DNA from: Planctomycetota bacterium
GTDB lineage: Bacteria > Planctomycetota > UBA8108
Direction: 5' to 3'
Assembly (NCBI GenBank): GCA_002695115.1
Contig: NZOA01000025.1
Span: 41,589 to 50,361 of the forward strand
DNA: 8,773 bases
In this document: one piece after another, positions 1 through 7,315 of the stretch
How the letters are laid out: every line of letters starts with the position of its first letter
Numbering within the stretch: the stretch's first letter is position 1
The notes under the pieces: generated by a model
The model's database searches: none
Seen by the model: only the letters and a program-made list of their open reading frames with translations
Told to the model about the DNA's origin: nothing
Position numbers and translations under genes: made by a program

Positions 1-197
1 CAGCTGGAGCATTGGGCATCCCGGGTGTCGAGGAAGATCTCCCGTCCACGGTCCGGATTTCCCCGGGCGCTGACGGCCTCCTCGAGCCGGGCGAGGGAGC
101 CGGGCTCGAGATCGAATTGACCGTCTTTCTCCCGCTCATCCGCTGTGCCCGCGAGCAGGAGCGAGGCGGCCAGGATTCCAGCAATAGGGTTGCTCAT
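1..197 (-). CDS. Secreted c-type cytochrome, N-terminal part only (cut by left edge)
   Basis: Reading the minus strand from ATG at 197 gives 65 complete codons with no stop before the window edge. Residues 1-19 (MSNPIAGILAASLLLAGTA) look like a Sec signal peptide with cleavage near A19. A polar stretch follows, then GNPDRGREIFLD (46-57), the usual lead-in to a class I cytochrome c heme site, and CSS at 63-65 followed by a partial codon TG. If the next base makes it Cys, the motif is CSSC, the start of CxxCH. The product should be a periplasmic electron carrier or a larger protein with an N-terminal heme domain; the rest lies outside the window. An AGGCGG-like ribosome site lies about 11 bases upstream, across an A-rich tract. 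It is divergent from the PSCyt1 gene and probably shares its regulatory region. The gene is well supported, but its full domain content is unknown. Confidence 0.8.
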   Translation of the reverse strand, partial: MSNPIAGILAASLLLAGTADEREKDGQFDLEPGSLARLEEAVSARGNPDRGREIFLDTRDAQCSS

Positions 198-327
198 ATT
201 TTTTTATCCGCCTGGAAGTATCAGCACACTATCAGCATAGCAGGTCAGGGCGTCGCCGGGGAGGGATCGGGAGCCGGACCCTTCTGGATGATTGTCCCTC
301 CGGGGGCTTGTCAGCTAATATGGAAGC
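198..327. promoter_or_regulatory. Divergent intergenic region with tandem TATCAGCA repeats
   Basis: These 130 bases separate two divergently read heme-protein genes and must hold promoters for both. TATCAGCA occurs at 219-226 and again at 230-237, so the copies start 11 bases apart, about one helical turn; this looks like an activator or repressor site. For the plus gene, a weak -35-like TTGTCC (292-297) and -10-like TAATAT (316-321) are separated by 18 bases. If they are used, transcription would start almost at the ATG at 328. The promoter assignment is inference; the repeat is directly visible. Confidence 0.35.
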
Positions 328-3300
328 ATGCGCTGGTTGTTCCCATTGAGCCTGACGTTGCTGTTCTCTTCGCTCCCGGCCTTCTGCGAGGAGAAGCAGG
401 GGAAGGTAGATTTCCTGGAGGAGGTCAGGCCGATCCTGGCCGGGAATTGTTTTCCCTGCCACGGTCCGGACCAGGCGAAACGCAAGGCGAAATTGCGGCT
501 GGACACCTCTGCCGGTATTTTCAGCGCGCGAAAATCAGGTCGACGCGTGGTCGTAGCCCGCGAGGCAGGCTCAAGCCTGCTCATCGAGAAGATCGAGGCT
601 TCGGATCGGGACGAGCGGATGCCGCCGGGGGACTCCGGCCTGGAGCTGAGCCCGGAGCAGGTGGATGTCCTGCGGCACTGGGTCGAGTCGGGAGCCGAAT
701 GGAGGGAGCACTGGGCCTACAGGGTGCCTGGGCGTTCGTCCCCGCCGGCTGTAAAGGGCGGCGGCTGGGTGAGAAACCCCGTCGATGCTTTTGTGCTGGC
801 GAGGCTGGAAAAAGAAAACCTGGAACCGTCCTCGGCAGCTTCGGGGACGACCCTTCTGAGGCGCCTGTGGATAGACCTGACCGGGCTTCCTCCCGCCCCG
901 ATGGAATTGCGGCGCTGCCTCGAGGACAGCGGCCCCGGCTCGTGGGAGAAGGCTGTCGATCGCCTGCTCTCTTCTCCTCATTTCGGAGAACGCTCAGCCC
1001 AGGACTGGCTCGATGCGGCAAGGTACGCCGACACCACCGGCTACGCCGCTGATAAGCCGCGTGAGATGTGGGTCTACAGGCAATGGGTCATCGACGCCTT
1101 CAATGCCGACATGCCCTTCGACCAGTTTACGGTTGAGCAGCTGGCCGGCGATATGCTGCCGGGGGCCACGGTTTCCCAGAAGATCGCGAGCGGTTTTCAC
1201 CGCAACTCCATGCAGGCCAAGGGCAACAACCCCCGCAAGGAAGAGTTCCGGGTCAAGGGGGTGATCGACAGGGTGAATACCACCGGGCGTGTATGGCTGG
1301 GAACCTCGCTTGAATGCGCCCAATGTCACGATCACAAATACGATCCCATATCGCAGAGGGACTATTACCGCGTTTACGCGTTTTTCAACAACATACCGCA
1401 CCTGGGATCTGCCTACGGCGTTCACGGCCCCCGCATGCAGGTTCCGTTGCCGGGGCGGCAGGCTGAGCTTGTCTCGCTGGAGCGGAGGCGCGGTCAACTG
1501 AAAAAGAGCGAGTCCCTGCGGATTGAGCGGCTGGGTGGACGGGAATTCAATCCCGAGGAACTTCGGGTCCTGGTCTCAGGGGCGGCCGGGGCCCTGGCCG
1601 CCTGGAGGCTCTCGGGAGGTCTGGATTCGGAGCAGGCAAAGGCGGGGAAGCTACAGGTCGCGGGGGGCGGGGTGCGGTGGGTCGATGGACCTCCTTCCCC
1701 CGGCGCCGGGGCGATCCGGCTCGATGGCCGGAGCTCTCTCCAGGCCGATAACAATCCCCTGTTCGACATCACCGGCAGCTTCACCGTTTCGGCCTGGGTT
1801 CGTACAGAGGGCGCTATTGCCGATATCGTCTCAAAGTATGACTGGCTCTCGGGGCAGCGGTCTTTCGTCTTCGGCATCGGGGGCGAGGGGGACAAGAACG
1901 GCGTGCCGGGGCATCTCTTCGCCTGGGTCTCATCGAAGGCGGAGACCTGGAACGGCGCGCAGGTTCACTCGAGCATCGCGGTCAATGATGGTCGGTGGCA
2001 TCACGTGGCCTTTGTCTTCGATGCAGGTAACGCTCTGAAGCTGTACATCGATGGAGAACTCGATTCGAAGGCGAAGCTGATAGGCGATGCCCCGGGTACG
2101 GTTGCCATAAGCTCCAGGCGGCTCTCCATCGGGGCGGGCTATACGAAATCGGAGAAGCCGGACGAGTTCTTCCTCAAGGGAGACCTGGGGGATGTGCGGT
2201 TCTACTCGAGGGCCCTTGCGGATATGGGCAGCGTGTTTTCGCCTTCGACAGGAATTCTTGCCGCGGCGAAAAAAAAATCGGCACTGCGAACCGAAGGGGA
2301 GCGGGCTCTTGTCAGGGATTTCGCCATGGGGACGGATTCCAAGCTCCAGGACATCAGGAATGAGCTTGGGGGTATCGAGCGACGCAGGAAGGAGCTCATG
2401 GAGAAGACGGCCACCGCCCAGGTCATGATCGAACTGAAGGAATCTCGCAAAACTCATATTCACATCAGGGGGAATTACCGGGACAAGGGAGCCGCGGTTG
2501 AGCCGGGGCTTCCAACGCTCTTTGCCGGGGATCGAGCCGATGAACCTCGTGACCGGCTGGCTTTCGCACGTTGGCTTGTCAACGGCGACAATCCTCTCGT
2601 CGCCCGTGTTACGGTCAACCGCATCTGGCAACGGTATTTCGGGCGCGGGCTGGTAGCGACGGCGGGCGATTTCGGCCTGCGAGGTGAGGGCCCCACGCAT
2701 CCGCTGCTGCTCGACTGGCTGGCAGGTGAATTCGTCGATTCCGGCTGGGACCTCAAGGAGATCCATCGCCTGATCGTCACATCAGAAACCTACCGCCAGT
2801 CCTCCGTCGCGACCCAGGAGCAGCGAGCCGAGGATCCCTTCAACAAACGGCTGGCCCGGGCGGCCCGCTCCCGCCTGCCTGCTGAGCAGATTCGTGATCT
2901 CTCGCTGGCGGCAGCCGGTCTTCTCGACCATCGTATTGGCGGGCCCAGCGTATTTCCCGTGCAGCCCGGGGATTATTGGGGGGAGAAGGGACAGGAGAAG
3001 GACAGCGGCAAATGGTTGACGAGCCGGGGGCGTGATCTCTACCGCAGGGGACTCTATACCTATTGGAAGCGGATGGCGCTTTATCCTTCTTTCTGGATTC
3101 TCGACGCTCCGACTCGCCAGGTATGCACCATGACCAGGACCATCACCAATACACCAATCCAGGCCCTTGTCACCCTCAATGATCCGGTCTTCTTTGAGGC
3201 GGCCCGGGGTTTCGCGACCCGGGTTCTAAGGGATACGCCGCCTCGAATGAAGGAGCGGGTTGAACGGGCTTTTCTTATCGCTCTCTCCCGCACACCCCTG

Positions 3301-3486
3301 GCCGAAGAGGAGGCCGCCTGCGCCTCTCTCATCAGGGACCTCTCGAAGAGCTACGAGGCCGATCTCCCGGCCGCGGCCAGGGTCCACCCCGGTACCGCGG
3401 GGTTGCCCGCCGGCGCGGAGCTGGCCGCCTGGACGGTTCTCTCCTCGACACTGCTGAATCTTGACGAGGCCATCACCAGGGAATAG
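328..3486 (+). CDS. Secreted diheme planctomycete-cytochrome protein: PSCyt1-DUF1549-LamG-DUF1553
   Basis: This is a 1052-residue exported protein. Residues 1-20 are a Sec signal peptide (MRWLFPLSLTLLFSSLPAFC, cleavage likely before EE; not a lipobox). PSCyt1 spans about 28-125, with heme motif CFPCH (41-45) and RMPPGD (97-102), whose M98 may be the distal ligand. DUF1549/PSCyt2 covers about 148-355 and contains a second heme motif, CAQCH (330-334), in CAQCHDHKYDP. A laminin-G/ConA-like jelly roll covers about 420-635 (GSFTVSAWVRT, DGRWHHVAFVFD, LYIDGELD, GDVRFYSRAL). Helical segments at 376-402 and 672-695 flank it. DUF1553/PSD1 covers about 738-1005 (DRLAFARWLV, NPLVARVTVNRIWQRYFG, TNTPIQALVTLNDPVFFEAAR). 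The biochemical role of these families is not established; a periplasmic redox role on glycans is inference. An in-frame stop at 316-318 limits upstream starts. GGAAG lies only 1 base before the ATG, so the ribosome site is poor. Domain identity is very secure. Confidence 0.95.
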   Translation: MRWLFPLSLTLLFSSLPAFCEEKQGKVDFLEEVRPILAGNCFPCHGPDQAKRKAKLRLDTSAGIFSARKSGRRVVVAREAGSSLLIEKIEASDRDERMPPGDSGLELSPEQVDVLRHWVESGAEWREHWAYRVPGRSSPPAVKGGGWVRNPVDAFVLARLEKENLEPSSAASGTTLLRRLWIDLTGLPPAPMELRRCLEDSGPGSWEKAVDRLLSSPHFGERSAQDWLDAARYADTTGYAADKPREMWVYRQWVIDAFNADMPFDQFTVEQLAGDMLPGATVSQKIASGFHRNSMQAKGNNPRKEEFRVKGVIDRVNTTGRVWLGTSLECAQCHDHKYDPISQRDYYRVYAFFNNIPHLGSAYGVHGPRMQVPLPGRQAELVSLERRRGQLKKSESLRIERLGGREFNPEELRVLVSGAAGALAAWRLSGGLDSEQAKAGKLQVAGGGVRWVDGPPSPGAGAIRLDGRSSLQADNNPLFDITGSFTVSAWVRTEGAIADIVSKYDWLSGQRSFVFGIGGEGDKNGVPGHLFAWVSSKAETWNGAQVHSSIAVNDGRWHHVAFVFDAGNALKLYIDGELDSKAKLIGDAPGTVAISSRRLSIGAGYTKSEKPDEFFLKGDLGDVRFYSRALADMGSVFSPSTGILAAAKKKSALRTEGERALVRDFAMGTDSKLQDIRNELGGIERRRKELMEKTATAQVMIELKESRKTHIHIRGNYRDKGAAVEPGLPTLFAGDRADEPRDRLAFARWLVNGDNPLVARVTVNRIWQRYFGRGLVATAGDFGLRGEGPTHPLLLDWLAGEFVDSGWDLKEIHRLIVTSETYRQSSVATQEQRAEDPFNKRLARAARSRLPAEQIRDLSLAAAGLLDHRIGGPSVFPVQPGDYWGEKGQEKDSGKWLTSRGRDLYRRGLYTYWKRMALYPSFWILDAPTRQVCTMTRTITNTPIQALVTLNDPVFFEAARGFATRVLRDTPPRMKERVERAFLIALSRTPLAEEEAACASLIRDLSKSYEADLPAAARVHPGTAGLPAGAELAAWTVLSSTLLNLDEAITRE

Positions 3487-3506
3487 GGAAGCCGCGGGGC
3501 GCTTCC
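3487..3506. terminator. Possible bidirectional stem-loop between convergent genes
   Basis: GGAAGC (3487-3492) and GCTTCC (3501-3506) form a perfect 6-bp stem with an 8-base loop, directly after the stop codon of the PSCyt1 gene and just before the end of the converging propeller gene. No T-tract follows on either strand. A second inverted repeat, GCTCTA (3511-3516) with TAGAGC (3530-3535), overlaps the propeller gene's stop codon. The position suits a shared terminator, but the structure is weak. Confidence 0.3.
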
Positions 3507-3513
3507 TGTCGCT

Positions 3514-4785
3514 CTATTTGCCGATGGCGTAGAGCGCCTTGAAGGTTCGTATGTAGATCCGGCCACCTGAGATGGCCGGTGTCGCGGCGATCCCCTCTCC
3601 CATGTCGTTGCGGGAGATGACCTCGAATTTTCGGCCGAGCTTCAGCACGCAGACCTCGCCGTTGCGGGCGGCAAGGTAGAGCCTGCCATCGGCGATGATT
3701 GGAGAGGCGCGCTGGCGGTTGCGATGGACGCGCTGGAGGTAGACCTCTTTTCCGGTCATGGCCTCCATGACGATCATCACACCGTTCTCCCGGGCAAGGT
3801 AGAGAAGGCCGTCGTGGATCACCGGGGTGGGAACATCGGATGTGTCTCGGCCCCTGCGCCACCTGAGATGGGACTGGGATTCGCTGATGTCACCCTTGCC
3901 GTCGGGTTTTACCCCGAGGACAGGTTTGTTCTTGGCTGAAGGGATCACTACAAGACCCGGCTGGCAGGCGGGTGAAGCGACAAACCGCAGGAACTTGTTG
4001 TAGCCTTTCTTGGGATTCAGGGAACCGCAACGCCACAGCTCCTTGCCGTTTTCGAGGCTGTGAGCGCTCAGGTAGTCGGCGCCGTGGATCAGCAGCTGCC
4101 GCTCGTCTCCATCCTGGTACAGGATAGGGGAGGCGTAGGAGTGCCGGGATTCATGCTTGGCATCGCTGTCCCGGGTAACCTTCCAGCGTTCTTTTCCTGT
4201 CAACTTGTCGAACGCGACGATGTAGGGGTTCTCCATCTGGAGACACATCTGGTAGATGCTGTCGCCCTCGAGCAAGGGGGTCGAGCTCATGCCGTGCCAG
4301 TGGTCGAATGCGCCGTAGCTCTTCTGCAGGTTTTTTTCCCAGACGAGTTTTCCCTTCATGTCGAAACAGTGCATGTCGCCGGTTCCGAGGAATGTCCACA
4401 CGTGCTTTCCATCGGTTGCCGGACTCGGGGCGGCGGAGTTGCCTTCATCTCCTCGTATCTTTTTATTGCCGCTGGCCAGGGATTTTCTCCAGAGGATCTT
4501 TCCTCCAGTGGAGATGCAGAGCAGGACGAGGTCGCTTTCGGCGGCGGAGGTGACGAATATTTTGTCTTCCCAGATGGCCGGGGTGGCGCCGGCGGATCCC
4601 GGGAGGTCGATTTTCCAGGCGACGTTTTCAGTCGGACTCCAGGTGGTTGGGAGGTTCTTTTCGGGGCTTATTCCGTTGCCGCTGGGGCCGCGCCACGAGG
4701 GCCAGTTCGAGGCTGCTGTGTGGGTCGAGATCAGCAGTGCGGTCAATAGAATCCCGGCGGTGGTAAGCAGGCGGTTTTTTTTCAT
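3514..4785 (-). CDS. Secreted PQQ-like beta-propeller repeat protein
   Basis: The product is 423 residues. Residues 1-25 form a Sec signal peptide (MKKNRLL, then a hydrophobic run, then THTAAS). The mature start NWPSWRGPSGNGIS (27-40) is the usual opening of planctomycete PQQ-like propeller proteins. Repeated blades follow, with strand patterns such as ATPAIWEDKIFVTSA (67-81), GKLVWEKNL (145-153), TGKERWKV (196-203), ENGKELWR (245-252), SPIIADGRLYLAARNG (361-376) and ATPAISGGRIYIR (401-413). Few blades carry the full catalytic signature of quinoprotein dehydrogenases, so it may be a structural or binding propeller and not a true PQQ enzyme. An in-frame ATG at 4839 would add 18 polar residues before the signal peptide and lacks a nearby ribosome site, so I prefer ATG at 4785, whose own ribosome site is also weak. 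It converges on the PSCyt1 gene and diverges from the DUF1501 gene, which suggests a shared extracytoplasmic function. Confidence 0.9.
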   Translation of the reverse strand: MKKNRLLTTAGILLTALLISTHTAASNWPSWRGPSGNGISPEKNLPTTWSPTENVAWKIDLPGSAGATPAIWEDKIFVTSAAESDLVLLCISTGGKILWRKSLASGNKKIRGDEGNSAAPSPATDGKHVWTFLGTGDMHCFDMKGKLVWEKNLQKSYGAFDHWHGMSSTPLLEGDSIYQMCLQMENPYIVAFDKLTGKERWKVTRDSDAKHESRHSYASPILYQDGDERQLLIHGADYLSAHSLENGKELWRCGSLNPKKGYNKFLRFVASPACQPGLVVIPSAKNKPVLGVKPDGKGDISESQSHLRWRRGRDTSDVPTPVIHDGLLYLARENGVMIVMEAMTGKEVYLQRVHRNRQRASPIIADGRLYLAARNGEVCVLKLGRKFEVISRNDMGEGIAATPAISGGRIYIRTFKALYAIGK

Positions 4786-4927
4786 ATCGGTCTTTCGTTT
4801 TCTATAGCTGCATATCGAATGCCATTCACCAGTCGCCATCTATTCTGCTACACTCCGAGAGGTAACGGAAGATCCTGCTGCCTTCTTTATTCGGGCGCGA
4901 AGCCCCGCAGATATATTCTGAAGGTCG
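4786..4927. promoter_or_regulatory. Divergent intergenic region between propeller and DUF1501 genes
   Basis: These 142 bases lie between two divergent start codons and should hold both promoters. On the plus strand GATATATT (4910-4917) could serve as a -10 element but has no clear -35 partner. On the minus strand TATAGA (reading 4805 to 4800) is a weak -10 match. A short inverted repeat, GAATG-C-CATTC, sits at 4817-4827. None of these elements is strong, so the regulatory role rests mostly on gene orientation. Confidence 0.3.
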
Positions 4928-6349
4928 ATGATGCTCACGAATCCTGCGGCTCTTGAACTCCGGGAAGAATTGACCCGCCGCCGTTTTCTTCGCGGAGGCG
5001 GCAGCTTCGCGGCATCTGTAGCTCTCGCTTCCCTGCTGGGGGCGGGGGAAAAAGGTGGAGGGAGCCTGGATGTGCCTCATTTCGCTCCCCGGGCCAAGCG
5101 GGTCATCAGCCTCTTCATGTCCGGCGGACCATCCCAGGTCGATCTCTTTGACGACAAGCCGCTATTGCGGAAGCTCAACGGGAAGCCGATGCCGAAAGAG
5201 ATCATCGGGAACCATGAATTCGCCATGATCAAGAGCGGCAAACCCCTGGTGAAGGGCTCACCTTTCAAGCTGCGCCCACAGGGGAAGTCCGGCACGGTTG
5301 TCTCCGAGCTTCTCCCGAGGCTCAGCAAGGTGGCTGACGAGATCGCGGTGGTCAGGTCGCTTCATACCGACACCTTCAACCATGATCCTGCCGTGACGAT
5401 GATGAACACGGGCTTCGTGACTTTCGGCAAGCCCTCGATGGGAGCCTGGCTCTCCTGGGGGCTGGGGAGCGAGAACTCCGATCTTCCCGCCTATACGGTT
5501 CTGGTTTCAGGCGTAAAGCTTCAGCCCCTGCTGACGAACTACTGGGGCAGCGGTTTCCTTCCAAGCAGACACCAGGGAGTGCAATTCCGTTCAAAGGGGG
5601 ATCCTGTGCTGTTCCTCTCGAATCCGCCAGGGGTCGATCCCGAGGTGCGCAGACAGCAGCTGGATCTGATCGGCTGGATGAACAACCGTCACTTTGATCG
5701 GATCGGGGATCCGGAGATCAGAACCAGGATCGAGGCCTTCGAGCTGGGCTACAGGATGCAGTCGAGCGTTCCCGGACTGATGGATATCAGCAAGGAACCG
5801 CGGAGCGTGCATGAGCTCTACGGAACGAAGCCGGGCCAGGTTTCCTTTTCCAATAACTGCCTGCTGGCTCGCCGGCTGGTGGAGCAGGGAGTCCGCTGCG
5901 TACAGCTCTATCACACGGGCTGGGACCAACATGCGACTATCGAAAAAGATCATCGCCGCCAATGCGCCGCGGTGGACCAGGGAGCCGCCGCGCTACTCGT
6001 CGACCTCAAGGCGCGCGGATTGCTCGAAGAGACCCTGGTGATCTGGGGGGGAGAGTTCGGTCGCACCCCGATGGCCCAGGGAGGCGGCAGTAACTACGGC
6101 CGGGACCATCATCCCTATGGCTTCAGTGCCTGGATGGCCGGCGGTGGGATCAAGCCGGGCGTCACCTACGGGACCACTGACGATTTCGGTTACTTCGCCG
6201 CGGAGAACAAGGTTCATGTGCACGACCTGCACGCCACCATCCTCCACTGCCTCGGCGTCGATCACAAACGCCTGGTTCATCGTTTCCAGGGGCGTGATTT
6301 TCGCCTCACCGATGTCCATGGCAAGGTGGTCAGGGGGCTCCTCGCCTGA
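4928..6349 (+). CDS. DUF1501 family protein with Tat signal
   Basis: This 473-residue protein belongs to DUF1501, a family placed in the alkaline phosphatase/sulfatase-like superfamily and of unassigned activity. The N-terminus has a twin-arginine motif, TRRRFLRGGG (16-25), followed by the hydrophobic stretch SFAASVALASLLGAG (26-40), so it should be exported folded through Tat. Family landmarks are MSGGPSQVDLFDDKPLL (64-80), VVRSLHTDTFNHDPA (141-155), HTGWDQH (329-335), IWGGEFGRTP (372-381), GRDHHPYGFSAWMAGGGIKPG (391-411) and the C-terminal DLHATILHCLG (433-443). The Asp and His clusters may bind metal, by analogy with the superfamily; no sulfatase-type CxPSR site is present. GAAGG (4920-4924) lies 3 bases before the ATG at 4928 but 6 bases before a second ATG at 4931, which may be the real start. 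DUF1501 genes are typically paired with DUF1549/DUF1553 genes; here the propeller gene lies between them. Confidence 0.95.
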   Translation: MMLTNPAALELREELTRRRFLRGGGSFAASVALASLLGAGEKGGGSLDVPHFAPRAKRVISLFMSGGPSQVDLFDDKPLLRKLNGKPMPKEIIGNHEFAMIKSGKPLVKGSPFKLRPQGKSGTVVSELLPRLSKVADEIAVVRSLHTDTFNHDPAVTMMNTGFVTFGKPSMGAWLSWGLGSENSDLPAYTVLVSGVKLQPLLTNYWGSGFLPSRHQGVQFRSKGDPVLFLSNPPGVDPEVRRQQLDLIGWMNNRHFDRIGDPEIRTRIEAFELGYRMQSSVPGLMDISKEPRSVHELYGTKPGQVSFSNNCLLARRLVEQGVRCVQLYHTGWDQHATIEKDHRRQCAAVDQGAAALLVDLKARGLLEETLVIWGGEFGRTPMAQGGGSNYGRDHHPYGFSAWMAGGGIKPGVTYGTTDDFGYFAAENKVHVHDLHATILHCLGVDHKRLVHRFQGRDFRLTDVHGKVVRGLLA

Positions 6350-6350
6350 A

Positions 6351-6390
6351 GGCGCGCCCGGGGTGGAAGGGGATCAGTCCGGCGCGCCGG
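6351..6390. terminator. Paired GGCGCGCC palindromes between convergent genes
   Basis: GGCGCGCC occurs at 6351-6358, right after the DUF1501 stop codon, and at 6381-6388 inside the 3' end of the converging dehydrogenase gene, where it is the core of the perfect 12-bp palindrome CCGGCGCGCCGG (6379-6390). Because each copy is self-complementary, the two can pair into an 8-bp all-GC stem with a 22-base loop in either transcript. There is no T-tract, so a termination role is inferred from position and stem strength only. Confidence 0.3.
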
Positions 6391-7315
6391 ATGCGCTGGA
6401 TTTTTCGATGAACTCTCTGCAGAAGAGCTCCAGGTAGTTGGGTGAAACAGCGGCGCAATGAGGCATGAGGAAGGCGTTGCGGCAGGAGCGCAGGGGGGAG
6501 TCCTCCTCGAGGGGTTCGTTGTGAAAGACATCGAGCCAGGCGGCTGCCAGCCTCCCGTCGTCGAGCGCCTCGGCCAGCGCCCCTTCAGCTATGGCGTTTC
6601 CCCTGCCGACGTTTGAGATGGTGGCGTGATTCGGAAGGAGGCCCAGGCGGTGGGCATCGATGATGTCGTTGGTGCCGGCCCCTGATGGGAGGGCAAGCAC
6701 GAGGTGATCGGTTCCGGGGAGAATTTCATCCAGGCTCTCTATCCCCAGGACCCTGTCGCCATCCTCGAAGAAGTTCGGAGAGGGACCCGGCTCTGTGCGG
6801 ATCCCGGTTATTCGTACGCCGAAGGGCTTGGCGAGCCTCGCGATCCAGGCGCCTATATTTCCAAAGCCCAGGATGCTCAGGTGAGATCCTCGCAGGGGCG
6901 TGAGCTTCGGGGCCAGCTCTTTTCTGGGCCAGGAGCTCTCGGCTCGCAGCAGCTCCGTCTCGCGCAGGCCGCGGCAATGAGAGAGCAGCATCGCGATGAC
7001 TGTTTCGGCGATGAGCTCTCCATGGAAGCTGCAGTAGTCGATCTCGATGCCCTCCGGCGCCTTGACCTGGAAGTAGTCCCGCCCCGCCGCCGGGGTCACG
7101 ATCCATCTGAGCTCGGGGGCCTGCGCGAACCATTCCTGCAGGAATGTCCAGACCAGCACGACCTGGCTTCGCGCGAGGGATTCGATAAACTCCTCCCGGC
7201 TCAGGCAGATTCGCACCTCGGCTCCCTCGATGGAGTTTTCTATGAGCTCCGCATGGGCTCTCGAGAAATTGAAGCAGGGGATCTCGGGATGTGTGAGCCA
7301 GGCGCTGATCTGCAT
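6374..7315 (-). CDS. D-2-hydroxyacid dehydrogenase family protein
   Basis: The product belongs to the NAD(P)-dependent family that interconverts 2-hydroxy and 2-oxo acids in the cytoplasm; no signal peptide is seen. Numbered from ATG at 7315 (313 residues), the Rossmann loop GFGNIG is at 150-155. The family's catalytic triad is in place: Arg238 in NVGRGN, Glu267 in DVFHNEPL, and His286 in MPHCAA. GELIAETVIAMLLSHCRGL (99-117) matches the conserved helix before the nucleotide domain. The residue after the second Rossmann strand (ITGIRTE, R173) is Arg where NAD-preferring members usually carry Asp, hinting at NADP(H). The substrate cannot be told. An in-frame TTG at 7321 would add two residues; neither start has a clear ribosome site. 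It converges with the DUF1501 gene and diverges from the Dabb gene. Family assignment is secure; the length is within the normal range. Confidence 0.92.
   Translation of the reverse strand: MQISAWLTHPEIPCFNFSRAHAELIENSIEGAEVRICLSREEFIESLARSQVVLVWTFLQEWFAQAPELRWIVTPAAGRDYFQVKAPEGIEIDYCSFHGELIAETVIAMLLSHCRGLRETELLRAESSWPRKELAPKLTPLRGSHLSILGFGNIGAWIARLAKPFGVRITGIRTEPGPSPNFFEDGDRVLGIESLDEILPGTDHLVLALPSGAGTNDIIDAHRLGLLPNHATISNVGRGNAIAEGALAEALDDGRLAAAWLDVFHNEPLEEDSPLRSCRNAFLMPHCAAVSPNYLELFCREFIEKSSASGAPD

Noticed and set aside
12..1052. Long plus-strand open frame overlapping the left-edge cytochrome and the start of the PSCyt1 gene
   Set aside because: It is out of frame with the clear PSCyt1/DUF1549 coding sequence, overlaps the cytochrome gene on the opposite strand, and its translation is low-complexity Gly/Arg/Pro typical of GC-rich shadow frames.
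1930..2766. 278-residue minus-strand open frame inside the LamG/DUF1553 region
   Set aside because: It is antisense to a secure coding sequence, has no recognisable domain and no ribosome site argument.
4060..4749. 229-residue plus-strand open frame antisense to the propeller gene
   Set aside because: The opposite strand encodes clear propeller blades and a signal peptide; this translation has no recognisable features.
4786..4839. Upstream ATG (4839) as start of the propeller protein
   Set aside because: It would put 18 polar residues before a clear signal peptide and has no ribosome site at a suitable distance.
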